23,192 bases of DNA from an uncultured Prevotella sp. (GTDB lineage Bacteria > Bacteroidota > Bacteroidia > Bacteroidales > Bacteroidaceae): contig CALCVT010000063.1 in the NCBI GenBank assembly GCA_937906495.1, positions 1 through 23,192 of the forward strand, given 5' to 3'. The position numbers and the translations under genes were made by a program. Below, one piece after another: positions 14,194 through 22,173 of the stretch. The first letter of the stretch is position 1; the number at the start of each line of letters is the position of its first letter. The notes under the pieces are model-generated. The model saw only the letters and a list, made by a program, of their open reading frames with translations, did not search any database and was not told where the DNA came from.

Positions 14194-15120
14194 ATGATTT
14201 CTTGTTTGATACTTGGTTCCGGCCCCGCCGGTTATACCGCTGCAATCTACGCAGGTCGTTCGGGTTTGAAACCCGTGGTTTACGAAGGTCTCCAGCCCGG
14301 CGGCCAGCTGACCATCACTACCGAAATTGAGAACTATCCTGGATTTCCCGAGGGTATTGATGCCAATGAAATGATGGACGGACTGCGCAAACAGGCCGAA
14401 CGCTTTGGTGCCGAAGTACGTACTGCTACGGCTGTAAAGGTAGACCTTTCGCAGGCTCCCTATACGGTGTGGTTTGATGATGATACGCAGGAACAGTGCC
14501 AAACTTTGGTTATTGCTACCGGTGCTTCGGCCAAGTACTTGGGTCTGACCGATGAAAAGAAGTATCAGGGCATGGGTGTAAGTGCCTGTGCTACTTGTGA
14601 TGGCTTTTTCTATCGCAAAAAAGTCGTTGCTGTTGTAGGTGGCGGTGATACGGCTTGCGAGGAGGCTACTTATCTGGCAGGTTTGGCACAGAAGGTATAT
14701 ATGATTGTGCGTAAGCCTTTCCTTCGTGCTTCTAAAGCTATGCAGGACCGCGTAATGGAGAATCCTAAAATTGAAGTGCTCTTCGAAACTAATACGCTTG
14801 GCCTTTATGGTGAGAATGGTGTTGAAGGTGCTCACCTTGTACATCGCAAAGGCGAGGCTGACGAACGTCAGTATGACCTTCCTATCGATGGTTTCTTCCT
14901 GGCAATTGGCCATAAGCCCAACAGTGATTTGTTCAAGCCTTGGGTTAAGACCGACGAAACTGGCTACATCATTACTGAGGGCGATTCACCCCGTACTGGT
15001 GTGCCCGGTGTATTTGCTGCAGGCGATGTGGCCGATCCTCACTATCGTCAGGCCATTACAGCAGCGGCAAGTGGCTGTAAGGCAGCTATCGAAGTAGAGC
15101 GTTACCTCAAGACTCTTTAA
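14194..15120 (+). CDS. trxB: Thioredoxin reductase
   Basis: TrxB passes electrons from a reduced pyridine nucleotide through FAD and a disulfide to thioredoxin. The 308-residue protein has the FAD motif GSGPAGYTAAIYAGR near residues 8-22, the redox-active CATC (C132, C135), a nucleotide-binding GGGDTACEEA (149-158), and the FAD-closing FAAGDV (274-279). The ATG at 14194 puts the FAD motif at the usual distance from the N-terminus; an in-frame TTG at 14134 and ATG at 14152 upstream would add an unrelated extension overlapping the inverted repeat. Where E. coli has HRRxxxR for NADP phosphate, this protein has VRKPFLRA (R173, R178), without the His. A long hairpin terminator follows. Confidence 0.94.
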   Translation: MISCLILGSGPAGYTAAIYAGRSGLKPVVYEGLQPGGQLTITTEIENYPGFPEGIDANEMMDGLRKQAERFGAEVRTATAVKVDLSQAPYTVWFDDDTQEQCQTLVIATGASAKYLGLTDEKKYQGMGVSACATCDGFFYRKKVVAVVGGGDTACEEATYLAGLAQKVYMIVRKPFLRASKAMQDRVMENPKIEVLFETNTLGLYGENGVEGAHLVHRKGEADERQYDLPIDGFFLAIGHKPNSDLFKPWVKTDETGYIITEGDSPRTGVPGVFAAGDVADPHYRQAITAAASGCKAAIEVERYLKTL

Positions 15121-15140
15121 TTGAAGTAACCACTTGTTTG

Positions 15141-15206
15141 TGCGCCATAGGAATTTCGCTCTATGTTTTGTTGCAGGCGATATTCCTATGGCGCAGTTTA
15201 TTGTTT
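15141..15206 (+). terminator. Long hairpin terminator after trxB
   Basis: A perfect 14-bp inverted repeat (TGCGCCATAGGAAT, 15141-15154, with 15182-15195) continues past one mismatch for about 4 more pairs around a 15-nt loop. It is followed by GTTTATTGTTT. It begins 20 nt after the trxB stop. Confidence 0.75.
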
Positions 15207-15210
15207 AAAT

Positions 15211-15780
15211 ATGGAACGTCATCCGCTTGAACCTTTTTTGCCGCCCAATGCGCGCATCTTGATGCTCGGAAGTTTTCCCCCGCAGCAAAAACGTTGGTCT
15301 ATGCCCTTTTTTTACCCTAATATGCAAAACGATATGTGGCGTATATTTGGGCTTATTTTCTTCCAAAATCGCGACTACTTCGTTGATGTGCCCAACAAGC
15401 GCTTTAATCAGCCGTTACTGGAGAATTTCCTCGAGCAACTCGGAGTCGCACTTTATGATACGGCCTGCGCTGTAAATCGTTTGCAGGATAATGCCTCGGA
15501 CAAATATTTGGAAGTCGTAGAACATACTGATATTGATGCTTTGTTACGCCGTATACCCAAGTGTCGTGCCATTGTCACTACCGGTCAGAAGGCCACGGAC
15601 ACCCTGCGTAGTCACTTTGTCGTACCCGAGCCGCCTGTAGGAGCGAGTACAGATTTTATTTTCGATAACCGCTCAATGCGTCTATATCGCATGCCCAGTA
15701 GCAGTCGTGCTTATCCTCTTAAGCTAGAAAAGAAAGCAGAATATTACCGTACCATGTTTTTAGCTGAAGGACTATTGTAA
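15211..15780 (+). CDS. Uracil-DNA glycosylase superfamily protein (hypoxanthine-DNA glycosylase-like)
   Basis: This 189-residue protein resembles the UDG superfamily branch that includes archaeal hypoxanthine-DNA glycosylase, which removes deaminated bases from DNA. Motif 1 appears as ILMLGSFPP (16-24); N40 in PNMQNDMW matches the conserved Asn before the aromatic residue in that branch. ALYDTACAV (80-88), IVTTGQKA (121-128) and the C-terminal MPSSSRAYP (161-169), corresponding to the PSxSP loop, complete the pattern. I chose ATG 15211 because the conserved part starts there; an in-frame ATG at 15163 lies inside the trxB terminator. Actual base specificity cannot be read from sequence. No clear promoter of its own is visible. 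Confidence 0.75.
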   Translation: MERHPLEPFLPPNARILMLGSFPPQQKRWSMPFFYPNMQNDMWRIFGLIFFQNRDYFVDVPNKRFNQPLLENFLEQLGVALYDTACAVNRLQDNASDKYLEVVEHTDIDALLRRIPKCRAIVTTGQKATDTLRSHFVVPEPPVGASTDFIFDNRSMRLYRMPSSSRAYPLKLEKKAEYYRTMFLAEGLL

Positions 15781-16120
15781 TATTCCTACAATATTGTCAA
15801 CCTTCGGGTGCATATTACTTGATGTTTGTTTTACTGCATGGCAGTCTATGGCAGGATAAAGTGTAAAACTTTCAAGTGTAGTGCTGTAAGGTTAGCGGCA
15901 AGTGCTTGGATATTAACTTTAGGAAAAGCTCAGAGGCGTAGAAGAGCAGAGGGAAGCTAAAAAATAGATGTGAAGGCTTGGCCCACCCCACAGATTGTGC
16001 TATCTTTGTGGCAACGAAGCTAACCGGACAGCTATTTAGTTCAGTTGGCGTAGCTGCTTTGCCAATATAGTTTGCAGGCGGCTTGTAATATATTGAACGA
16101 AAACACAAACTAAGTTTTGT
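15781..16120. other. 340-bp intergenic region with pgi promoter
   Basis: No credible gene lies here. The only clear signal is the pgi promoter at 15978-16008. A small TTGGC/GCCAA hairpin (16045-16049/16061-16065) falls in the roughly 105-nt pgi leader. I see no terminator with a T-run after the glycosylase gene. Confidence 0.6.
15978..16008 (+). promoter_or_regulatory. Bacteroidetes promoter for pgi
   Basis: TTG (15978-15980), 20 nt, then TATCTTTG (16001-16008) is a full match to the Bacteroidetes pattern, with the same boxes and spacing as the tamB promoter. The start is predicted near 16015. Confidence 0.68.
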
Positions 16121-17467
16121 ATGAGCAAAAACATAAGCTTAAATGTAAGCAAGGCTGAGCCATTTGTGCCAGTCGGTGCCATCAAGGCACTTGAACCCAA
16201 AGTAAAAGCAGCACAACAGGCTTTGGAGGCCGGTACATGTGCAGGAAATGATTTTTTAGGTTGGCTTCATCTAGCCTCTAGTATTACACCTGAGCATTTG
16301 GCCGATTTGAAGCAGACGGCTCAGGTACTGCGCGAGAATTGCGATACCATAGTTGTTGCAGGTATCGGTGGCAGCTATTTGGGAGCCCGTGCCGTAATCG
16401 AAGCCTTAGGAAATAGTTTCGAATGGTTGACAAATGATGGAAAGAATCCCATCATGCTCTTTGCCGGAAACAATATTGGTGAAGACTATCTTTACGAACT
16501 CATGGCCTATCTTAAAGGCCGTAAATTCGGTGTTATCAATATTTCCAAGAGTGGTACAACAACTGAGACCGCTTTGGCCTTCCGCCTTTTGCGTAAGCAG
16601 TGCGAAGACCAGCGTGGCATAGAAATGGCCCGAAAGGTAATTGTTGCCGTTACCGATGCTCATAAAGGTGCAGCCCGCATAACTGCCGACACCGAGGGAT
16701 ATAAGAGTTTTGTAATTCCCGATAACGTAGGTGGTCGCTTCTCGGTGCTCACTCCAGTTGGTCTGTTGCCAATAGCCTGCGCAGGTTATGATATCGAAGC
16801 ATTGGTAAAAGGTGCAGCCGATATGGAAAAACTTACCGCCCCTGAGGTTCCTTTTGCTGAGAACCCGGCCGAATTATATGCCGCTTATCGCAATGCACTC
16901 TATCGATGCGGTTCTAAGATAGAAATCCTGGTGAATTTTCAGCCCAAGTTGCACTTTATGAACGAATGGTGGAAACAACTTTACGGCGAAAGCGAAGGCA
17001 AGGACGGACGAGGAATTTTCCCCGCAGCAGTTGACTTTACTACTGACCTCCATTCTATGGGACAGTGGATTCAGCAGGGAGAACGTACCATTTTCGAAAC
17101 AGTTATTTCGGTAGAAGAGTCTGAACACGAGGTGCTCTTCCCGCATGATAATGAAAATTTGGATGGCCTCAACTTCCTGGAAGGCAAGCGTGTAGATTAT
17201 GTCAATAAAATGGCTGAACTCGGTACACAACTTGCCCATGTTGATGGTGGTGTGCCTAACATGCGCCTTAGCATGGAGCGTTTAGATGAGTATCATTTAG
17301 GCCAGCTCATTTACTTCTTTGAGCGTGCCTGTGGCATTAGCGGCCAGTTGCTTGGAGTAAATGCTTTTAACCAGCCGGGCGTAGAGAACTATAAGAAGAA
17401 TATGTTTGCGCTGCTGGGTAAGCCCGGATACGAAGCAGAGAGCGAGGCTATTAAGGCCCGTCTGTAA
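16121..17467 (+). CDS. pgi: Glucose-6-phosphate isomerase
   Basis: Pgi interconverts glucose 6-phosphate and fructose 6-phosphate in the cytosol; its product is the substrate of the Pfp in this window. At 448 residues it is the shorter bacterial form, like that of Bacillus. The sugar-phosphate motif ISKSGTTTET is at 141-150 and VGGRFSVLTPVG at 203-214 includes R206. The catalytic residues are E290 (LYGESEGKDG), H311 (HSMGQW) and K425 or K426 in NQPGVENYKKNMF. It starts with ATG 16121 behind a good promoter and ends before a strong terminator, so it is probably a single-gene unit. Confidence 0.97.
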   Translation: MSKNISLNVSKAEPFVPVGAIKALEPKVKAAQQALEAGTCAGNDFLGWLHLASSITPEHLADLKQTAQVLRENCDTIVVAGIGGSYLGARAVIEALGNSFEWLTNDGKNPIMLFAGNNIGEDYLYELMAYLKGRKFGVINISKSGTTTETALAFRLLRKQCEDQRGIEMARKVIVAVTDAHKGAARITADTEGYKSFVIPDNVGGRFSVLTPVGLLPIACAGYDIEALVKGAADMEKLTAPEVPFAENPAELYAAYRNALYRCGSKIEILVNFQPKLHFMNEWWKQLYGESEGKDGRGIFPAAVDFTTDLHSMGQWIQQGERTIFETVISVEESEHEVLFPHDNENLDGLNFLEGKRVDYVNKMAELGTQLAHVDGGVPNMRLSMERLDEYHLGQLIYFFERACGISGQLLGVNAFNQPGVENYKKNMFALLGKPGYEAESEAIKARL

Positions 17468-17507
17468 GCAAAATACGATGTTGGCTTGATGGCCAGTTGA
17501 TTTTGGA

Positions 17508-17557
17508 GGTGCTACATCTCGTTAGCTTTTACGCGATGTAGCACCCCTAAGTTTTTT
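17508..17557 (+). terminator. Rho-independent terminator of pgi
   Basis: GGTGCTACATC (17508-17518) pairs perfectly with 17535-17545; the loop is 16 nt. Six T (17552-17557) follow a short spacer. It lies 40 nt after the pgi stop. Confidence 0.8.
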
Positions 17558-17584
17558 GTGTATTGATAAATAATCTACAGCCAA

Positions 17585-18289
17585 ATGAATACAGTGAACT
17601 TATATTTAAGGAAGCACGGCTATGAGGCTTTTACCCCGAAGGCCGTGCTTTTCGATATGGACGGCGTACTTTTCGATTCCATGCCTAACCATGCCCGTTC
17701 GTGGGCTAAAGTATGTACAGAGTTTGGGTTGGCTATGACAACCGAAGAGGCCTATATGCATGAAGGCCGTACAGGAGCTGCTACCATCAACATCTTAACC
17801 CGGCGCTATTGGAATCGAGATGCTACTCCCGAGGAGGTGGAACAAATTTATCAGGAAAAATGCCGTCTCTTTAACGCTTGTCCCGAAGCCCCCAAGATGC
17901 CAGGTGCCGAGCAACTTTTGCAGCGGGTCAAAGACTTAGGTTTGAAAATAGTTGTAGTAACAGGAAGCGGACAAAAATCATTACTCGATCGTCTGGAACA
18001 TAACTACCCCGGTTTCTTTACTCCCGAACTTATAGTATCGAGTAAAGATGTAAAACATGGAAAACCTAATCCGGAGCCTTACTTGATGGGATTGGATAAA
18101 GCCGGACTGCAGCCGTGGGAGGCCGTTGTTGTAGAAAATGCTCCCCTGGGTGTGCGTGCAGCTGTAGCAGCAAACATTTATACTATAGCAGTCAATACAG
18201 GTCCGCTTCCCGAAAGCGCATTACTAAATGAAGGGGCAGACATCCTTTTCCCCTCTATGCAAGCTTTGGCTACAACTCCAAACTTTTAG
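17585..18289 (+). CDS. HAD hydrolase, beta-phosphoglucomutase-like subfamily
   Basis: This 234-residue protein is a haloacid-dehalogenase superfamily member of the beta-phosphoglucomutase/phosphatase type. Motif I is FDMDGVLFDS (D24 nucleophile, D26 acid/base), followed by a helical cap (about 35-105). Motif II is VVVTGS (T126), motif III K160 in HGKPNPEPY, and motif IV VVVENAPLG (E184, N185). The D26 residue and cap fit a sugar-phosphate phosphatase or mutase. Motif IV has Asn where an Asp is more usual. The location between pgi and tcdA hints at sugar-phosphate metabolism but does not fix the substrate. It starts with ATG at 17585, 27 nt after the pgi terminator; tcdA follows 36 bp later, so the two are probably cotranscribed. 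Confidence 0.85.
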   Translation: MNTVNLYLRKHGYEAFTPKAVLFDMDGVLFDSMPNHARSWAKVCTEFGLAMTTEEAYMHEGRTGAATINILTRRYWNRDATPEEVEQIYQEKCRLFNACPEAPKMPGAEQLLQRVKDLGLKIVVVTGSGQKSLLDRLEHNYPGFFTPELIVSSKDVKHGKPNPEPYLMGLDKAGLQPWEAVVVENAPLGVRAAVAANIYTIAVNTGPLPESALLNEGADILFPSMQALATTPNF

Positions 18290-18325
18290 TAGTCTATATA
18301 TTCTTGGTTTCTATAACTTTCCCGT

Positions 18326-19060
18326 ATGGAAAATCCTATTTTCAATCGTGCATATAGGCTATTGGGTGCTGAAGGCATGGAACGTATAGCCTGTGCCCGG
18401 GTCATCATTTTTGGTGTAGGCGGTGTTGGAAGCTGGTGTGCCGAGAGTTTGGTGCGCACAGGTATTCGTCGTATTACTTTAGTCGACTCCGATAAAGTTT
18501 GCATTACCAACATTAATCGTCAGTTGATGGCTACTACCGAAACTGTTGGACAAGTCAAAGTTGATGCACTCAAGGCTCGTCTGCTTACAATCAATCCCGA
18601 GGCCGAAATCGAGGCCATTCATTGTTTTTTTACTGCATCTACGGCTCACGAATTTGATTTAGACAGCTACGATTATGTGATTGATGCCATCGATTCGTTG
18701 CAGGATAAGGCGTTGCTTATACTTTGTGCAACCCGTTCAAGGGCTCGTTTATTCTCATCGATGGGTGCAGCCCTCAAACTCGATCCCACAAAGGTTGACG
18801 TAGCCGAGTTTTGGAAAGTAAAGGGCTGTCCGTTAGGAGCAGCCTTGCGTCGTAAGTTTAAAAAGCAAGGAGCGTATCCGGCACGTAAGTTTAAATGCGT
18901 ATATAGTGACGAACTCCTACATAACTTAGGTGAGTCCGATGAGCCACTTGGTTATAAAGCTCAGATAAATGGAAGTTTGGCACACATTACAGCCATCTTT
19001 GGCTTTACTTTAGCCGGATTGGTGTTTCAAGACTTATTGAAGGAGGTTAAGTATTCGTAG
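18326..19060 (+). CDS. tcdA: tRNA threonylcarbamoyladenosine dehydratase (ThiF/E1-like)
   Basis: TcdA uses ATP to cyclise t6A at position 37 of tRNAs to ct6A. The 244-residue protein has the E1-like nucleotide fold: GVGGVGSW (30-37), DSDKVCITNINRQ with N62, N64, R65 and Q66, and a VIDAIDS segment (118-124) with D119 and D123. It lacks the catalytic-cysteine and zinc pattern of MoeB/ThiF sulfur carriers, and ends with a hydrophobic segment (ITAIFGFTLAGLVFQDLL), as in TcdA, which can associate with membrane. It follows the HAD gene by 36 bp and precedes a strong terminator. MoeB-like function is the alternative but less likely. Confidence 0.87.
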   Translation: MENPIFNRAYRLLGAEGMERIACARVIIFGVGGVGSWCAESLVRTGIRRITLVDSDKVCITNINRQLMATTETVGQVKVDALKARLLTINPEAEIEAIHCFFTASTAHEFDLDSYDYVIDAIDSLQDKALLILCATRSRARLFSSMGAALKLDPTKVDVAEFWKVKGCPLGAALRRKFKKQGAYPARKFKCVYSDELLHNLGESDEPLGYKAQINGSLAHITAIFGFTLAGLVFQDLLKEVKYS

Positions 19061-19154
19061 TACTGTAATCGAACTTCTGAACTTCCTGTTTCATTTATAT
19101 CCTGATTGCGTATACCTGCTTTTAGTAAAGCGGCCGTTTAAACATGTTTTGAAT

Positions 19155-19204
19155 GCTTAAGCCCGGGTGCCTGTTTGATATGGTATCCGGGCTTAAAGCG
19201 TTTT
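19155..19204 (+). terminator. Terminator of tcdA in the convergent gap
   Basis: TTAAGCCCGG (19157-19166) pairs with 19187-19196, extended inward by GTGCC/GGTAT with two G-U pairs valid only in plus-strand RNA. TTTT follows at 19201-19204. It ends the tcdA transcript before the leftward gene at 19256. Confidence 0.72.
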
Positions 19205-19255
19205 GTAGTTTTCTGAAGGGTAGATGTCGTTTCATGCAAGCAGGCACAAAGTTGC

Positions 19256-19999
19256 CTACCGGTGATACTTGCCTTTCGATTTAACAAGAATAACCTTTAC
19301 CTGTGGATCTTCAAGAATCTCACGGTTTGAGGGAAGTGCTAAAAGCCCGAACTTTGTAGTGCGGTGCTTCCAGGTGAGCAAATCTATATTGCGATGCAGA
19401 TGGTCGCTAATTTCGTCGTACCACCAGCCAGGAAACGAGAGCGCTTCAACCTTGTCGCTGTCGGCCACTCGTTGCAGATGCGCAATGCACTTCTCAATCT
19501 CTGCATCGCTTAGTCTGCTTGGTTTGTCATAATCAACATAGTAGGAGGTATAGTAGCCGGCGCGTGTAAAAAGGCTGAGTGCATTGAGATTCTTGCTTTC
19601 TATAATAAGTTGATTTTTGTCAACCTGATACCGGTGGCAAAGCGAATCGAGTGTTTGCAGCATGCATGGAGCATTCTGCTTGTTCAGGTTCTTAATATCC
19701 ATCCACATTCGGTCTTCATCTTGTGCAATGTCTGCCAGATAGCGGTCTATACGCAGATTGAATGAAGTGTCTGCATTGTGCGTCACATCAAATACCCCAT
19801 TGTTTCTAAAAACCAGGTCGACTTCGAAATTCGGAAAGCGATTTTCCTTTTCTTCCATCTTTTCGAGCGAGTTAGTGCGGTGTAGCCATACTTTTTCAGT
19901 AAAGTCATTCAAGTCTCTAAGTACTGAAATATTGTAAGCTATCAGTACAATAACTACCACAAACAGCGCCAGTCCTGCTTTACGCTTCAGCTTGCTCAC
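19256..19999 (-). CDS. Membrane-anchored GDPD-like protein
   Basis: I recognise this only at superfamily level. The 247-residue protein has a basic start, one transmembrane segment (about 9-27), and a domain with glycerophosphodiester-phosphodiesterase-like marks: LHRTNSLEK (H40, R41, N43), NFEVDLVF (E59, D61), and VTHN (H74) where the family usually has HD. WMDIKNLN (D101, K103) and IIESKN (E134) resemble later barrel strands. An N-in anchor would place the domain in the periplasm. The start is GTG at 19999. It follows fmt by 42 bp on the same strand, so it is probably the last gene of a menG-fmt unit. Whether it is an active phosphodiesterase is unknown. Confidence 0.68.
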   Translation of the reverse strand: MSKLKRKAGLALFVVVIVLIAYNISVLRDLNDFTEKVWLHRTNSLEKMEEKENRFPNFEVDLVFRNNGVFDVTHNADTSFNLRIDRYLADIAQDEDRMWMDIKNLNKQNAPCMLQTLDSLCHRYQVDKNQLIIESKNLNALSLFTRAGYYTSYYVDYDKPSRLSDAEIEKCIAHLQRVADSDKVEALSFPGWWYDEISDHLHRNIDLLTWKHRTTKFGLLALPSNREILEDPQVKVILVKSKGKYHR

Positions 20000-20041
20000 T
20001 TTGCTTGTATGTTAAATGTTCTACGCAAATGCACTACTCAA

Positions 20042-21010
20042 CTATTCAACCCTCATGTTATCGGCAGCATGAAATCCCCGTAAGAAGTCTACTGTGTTCA
20101 TCCGTTTTTTGCCAGCCAGTTGTATGGTCAGCAGTTGTAGGTATCCATCTTCGAGTGCAACTTTCATGTATGTACGTCCGTCGGTAAGCAAGGTTCCCGC
20201 AGGTTCGTTTGGAGTATCGAACTCTTTGGCCGTTGCATAAACTTTGAGTACTGTGCGTTTGTCAGCCACAACCAGTTCGGTCCATGCAGCGGGGTAGGGC
20301 GATAGTCCGCGCACAAAGTCGTATGTACGTTTCACTCCCAGGCTCCAGTTTATGCGGCAAGTTTCTTTAAATATTTTTGGAGCAGGCCGCAAAGGCTCGT
20401 CGGTAATGAGTTCTTCTTGCGGAATAGGTTTAATGGTACCTGCAAGTATGTTGTCAACAGTTTCGATTACCAAGTCGCTGCCCAGGTGCATTAGTTTATC
20501 GTGCACGTCCTCCACATTGTCTGTATCCAGAATAGGAACAGGTACTCTTTGTATAACGCTTCCTGTATCAATGGTGTGGTCCAAAAAGAAGGTTGTGATA
20601 CCTGTTTCGGTATCGCCGTTTATGATAGCCCAGTTAATCGGTGCAGCCCCTCGGTATTGTGGAAGCAGGGCAGCGTGAAGGTTAAATGTGCCCAGCCGAG
20701 GCATGTTCCAAACTACTTCCGGCAGCATTCTGAAGGCTACTACAATTTGCAAGTCAGCCTGCAATGCGCGTAATTCATCAATAAAGGCCGGGTCCTTTAG
20801 TTTTTCAGGCTGTAATACATGTAGTCCCTGCTCTGTAGCATACTTTTTAACCGGTGATGCCGAAAGTTCCGTTTGGTGGCGTCCGATGGGTTTATCAGGC
20901 ATCGTAATGACTCCCACAATATTGTATCCTCCTTCAACCAGTTTACGCAGAGGCTCAACGGCAAAGTCGGGTGTGCCCATATATACAATGCGAAGTGATT
21001 GTTTGTCCAT
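20042..21010 (-). CDS. fmt: Methionyl-tRNA formyltransferase
   Basis: Fmt adds a formyl group from 10-formyl-tetrahydrofolate to Met-tRNA(fMet) for translation initiation. The 322-residue protein starts MDKQSLRIVYMGTPDFAVEP. Catalytic residues are N110 and H112 (FNLHAALLPQYRGAAP) and D148 (FFLDHTIDTG), each two positions beyond their E. coli counterparts N108, H110 and D146. The C-terminal tRNA-binding domain follows from about 210. I chose ATG 21010; an in-frame TTG at 21019 would add three residues. menG lies 83 bp upstream with no evident terminator between. Confidence 0.95.
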   Translation of the reverse strand: MDKQSLRIVYMGTPDFAVEPLRKLVEGGYNIVGVITMPDKPIGRHQTELSASPVKKYATEQGLHVLQPEKLKDPAFIDELRALQADLQIVVAFRMLPEVVWNMPRLGTFNLHAALLPQYRGAAPINWAIINGDTETGITTFFLDHTIDTGSVIQRVPVPILDTDNVEDVHDKLMHLGSDLVIETVDNILAGTIKPIPQEELITDEPLRPAPKIFKETCRINWSLGVKRTYDFVRGLSPYPAAWTELVVADKRTVLKVYATAKEFDTPNEPAGTLLTDGRTYMKVALEDGYLQLLTIQLAGKKRMNTVDFLRGFHAADNMRVE

Positions 21011-21093
21011 AGTTATCAATAGTTATTTAGTAGGTGTTTGGTAGCATGATTTGGCAGGCAGCTATACAGCAGGCTTGCAGCGTGTGTCGGTTG

Positions 21094-21840
21094 TTACTTC
21101 ATAAGTTTAGCAGCGGTGTACATGGTACTCAGTCCAAAAGTAAAACGCTTGAAGCAAACCTCCGTAAATCCTGCTTTACGCAGAATCCCCTGCATTTCTT
21201 CGCCCTGCGGAAAAGCTTCCATTGTAGCAGGCAGGTAGGTGTAAGCACGGCTGTCGCGTGAGATTAGCTTGCCCAGCGCCGGCATAAAGGCATGTGAGTA
21301 GAAAGTAAAGAGCTGTTTCATGGGAAAGCGTACGGGCGAGGTTAGTTCTATAATAACCAGTCGGCCCCCCGGGCGCAGTACGCGACACATTTCGCTCAGT
21401 CCGCGGTCAAGGTCTTCAAAGTTTCTGATGCCGTAGGCTACGGTAACAGCATCAAAGCTATTGTCCGGAAAACTCAGGTTCAGGCAGTCTTCGCGCTGAA
21501 AGTGTATAATGTGTTGCAATCCGGCCTCGGCCACTTTTTTGCGGCCTACGTTCATCATACCTTCCGACAGGTCTACGCCAAGCAGTTCCTTGGGTGCGAG
21601 TTCGCGTGTTGCCAAAATGGCAAAATCGCCGGTGCCTGTGGCCACGTCGAGCATGCGTTGCGGTTTGTGATTCTTCAGCGAGTTGATGGCTGCTTTGCGC
21701 CAATGCTTGTCGATACCAAACGAAAGAGTATGGTTCAGTAAGTCGTATGAGTGGGCAATGCTGTCAAACATTTGTTCCACCTGTTTGCCTTTGGAGCCTT
21801 CTTCGCCGTAAGGCTTGATTTTTTCTTGTTTATAAGTCAT
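21094..21840 (-). CDS. menG: Demethylmenaquinone methyltransferase
   Basis: MenG (UbiE family) transfers a methyl group from S-adenosylmethionine to demethylmenaquinone, the last step of menaquinone synthesis at the membrane. The 248-residue protein has both UbiE signatures: MFDSIAHSYDLLNHTLSFG (24-42) and the segment leading to MCRVLRPGGRL. The SAM-binding loop is LDVATGTGD (64-72). I chose ATG 21840 (MTYKQEKIKPYG) because the open frame extends upstream to 22071 without family similarity. As Bacteroidales make menaquinone and not ubiquinone, menG is the apt symbol; ubiE is the alternative name. It is probably cotranscribed with fmt. Confidence 0.93.
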   Translation of the reverse strand: MTYKQEKIKPYGEEGSKGKQVEQMFDSIAHSYDLLNHTLSFGIDKHWRKAAINSLKNHKPQRMLDVATGTGDFAILATRELAPKELLGVDLSEGMMNVGRKKVAEAGLQHIIHFQREDCLNLSFPDNSFDAVTVAYGIRNFEDLDRGLSEMCRVLRPGGRLVIIELTSPVRFPMKQLFTFYSHAFMPALGKLISRDSRAYTYLPATMEAFPQGEEMQGILRKAGFTEVCFKRFTFGLSTMYTAAKLMK

Positions 21841-21935
21841 GATACAGCACAGATAAGAGCTGCGCACATAATGGGCGGATGTGCGGTAAAGGCGTTGTAG
21901 CCGTTGCATAGTCCGCCTGGCGCAGTTTCGTGTGG

Positions 21936-21943
21936 CGAAGTTA
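21936..21943 (-). promoter_or_regulatory. Possible -7 element for menG
   Basis: The minus strand reads TAACTTCG, one mismatch from TAnnTTTG and identical to the proposed -7 box of the M64 gene. No good -33 box is seen; the leader would be about 90 nt. Confidence 0.3.
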
Positions 21944-22071
21944 CAAATATTCTGCGACTTTGCTGAGCCTTGCATATTGGAAGATGGCAGTCCAAAGGGC
22001 ATTTTGTGCCTATATGGCAATTTTTCTGTTATTTTTTTTGTTCTGCAGATGCATAGAAACGATAAAACCAT

Positions 22072-22079
22072 TACATTTG
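22072..22079 (+). promoter_or_regulatory. -7 promoter element for hppA
   Basis: TACATTTG matches TAnnTTTG exactly, 94 nt before the hppA ATG. No clear TTTG lies 19-20 nt upstream, so the assignment rests on one box. Confidence 0.45.
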
Positions 22080-22121
22080 CGGTATTGACTTTACGGCCTT
22101 GCGTCGTTTTTTTAAAAGCAA

Positions 22122-22139
22122 TCCAACCGGCGGGTTGGA
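22122..22139 (+). other. GC-rich hairpin in hppA leader
   Basis: TCCAACC (22122-22128) and GGTTGGA (22133-22139) form a perfect 7-bp stem with a GGCG loop, 34 nt before the hppA start codon. No T-run follows, so a leader structure fits better than a terminator. Confidence 0.45.
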
Positions 22140-22173
22140 ATGAATTGCACGAACCCTTTAACTATTGCTAATC

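Larger units (their letters stand above)
21841..22173. other. 333-bp divergent promoter region, menG and hppA
   Basis: No credible gene lies here. It contains a weak leftward -7 element for menG (21936-21943), a rightward -7 element for hppA (22072-22079) and a GC-rich hairpin in the hppA leader (22122-22139). Confidence 0.6.

Noticed and set aside
14176..14913. 245-codon minus-strand open frame inside trxB
   Set aside because: It is antisense to a gene with complete TrxB motifs and has no coherent domain of its own.
19118..19149. Stacked short palindromes (GCTTT/AAAGC, CGGCCG, GTTTAAAC, AAACATGTTT) downstream of tcdA
   Set aside because: Each is short and they do not form a joint structure; the nearby long hairpin at 19155 explains termination.
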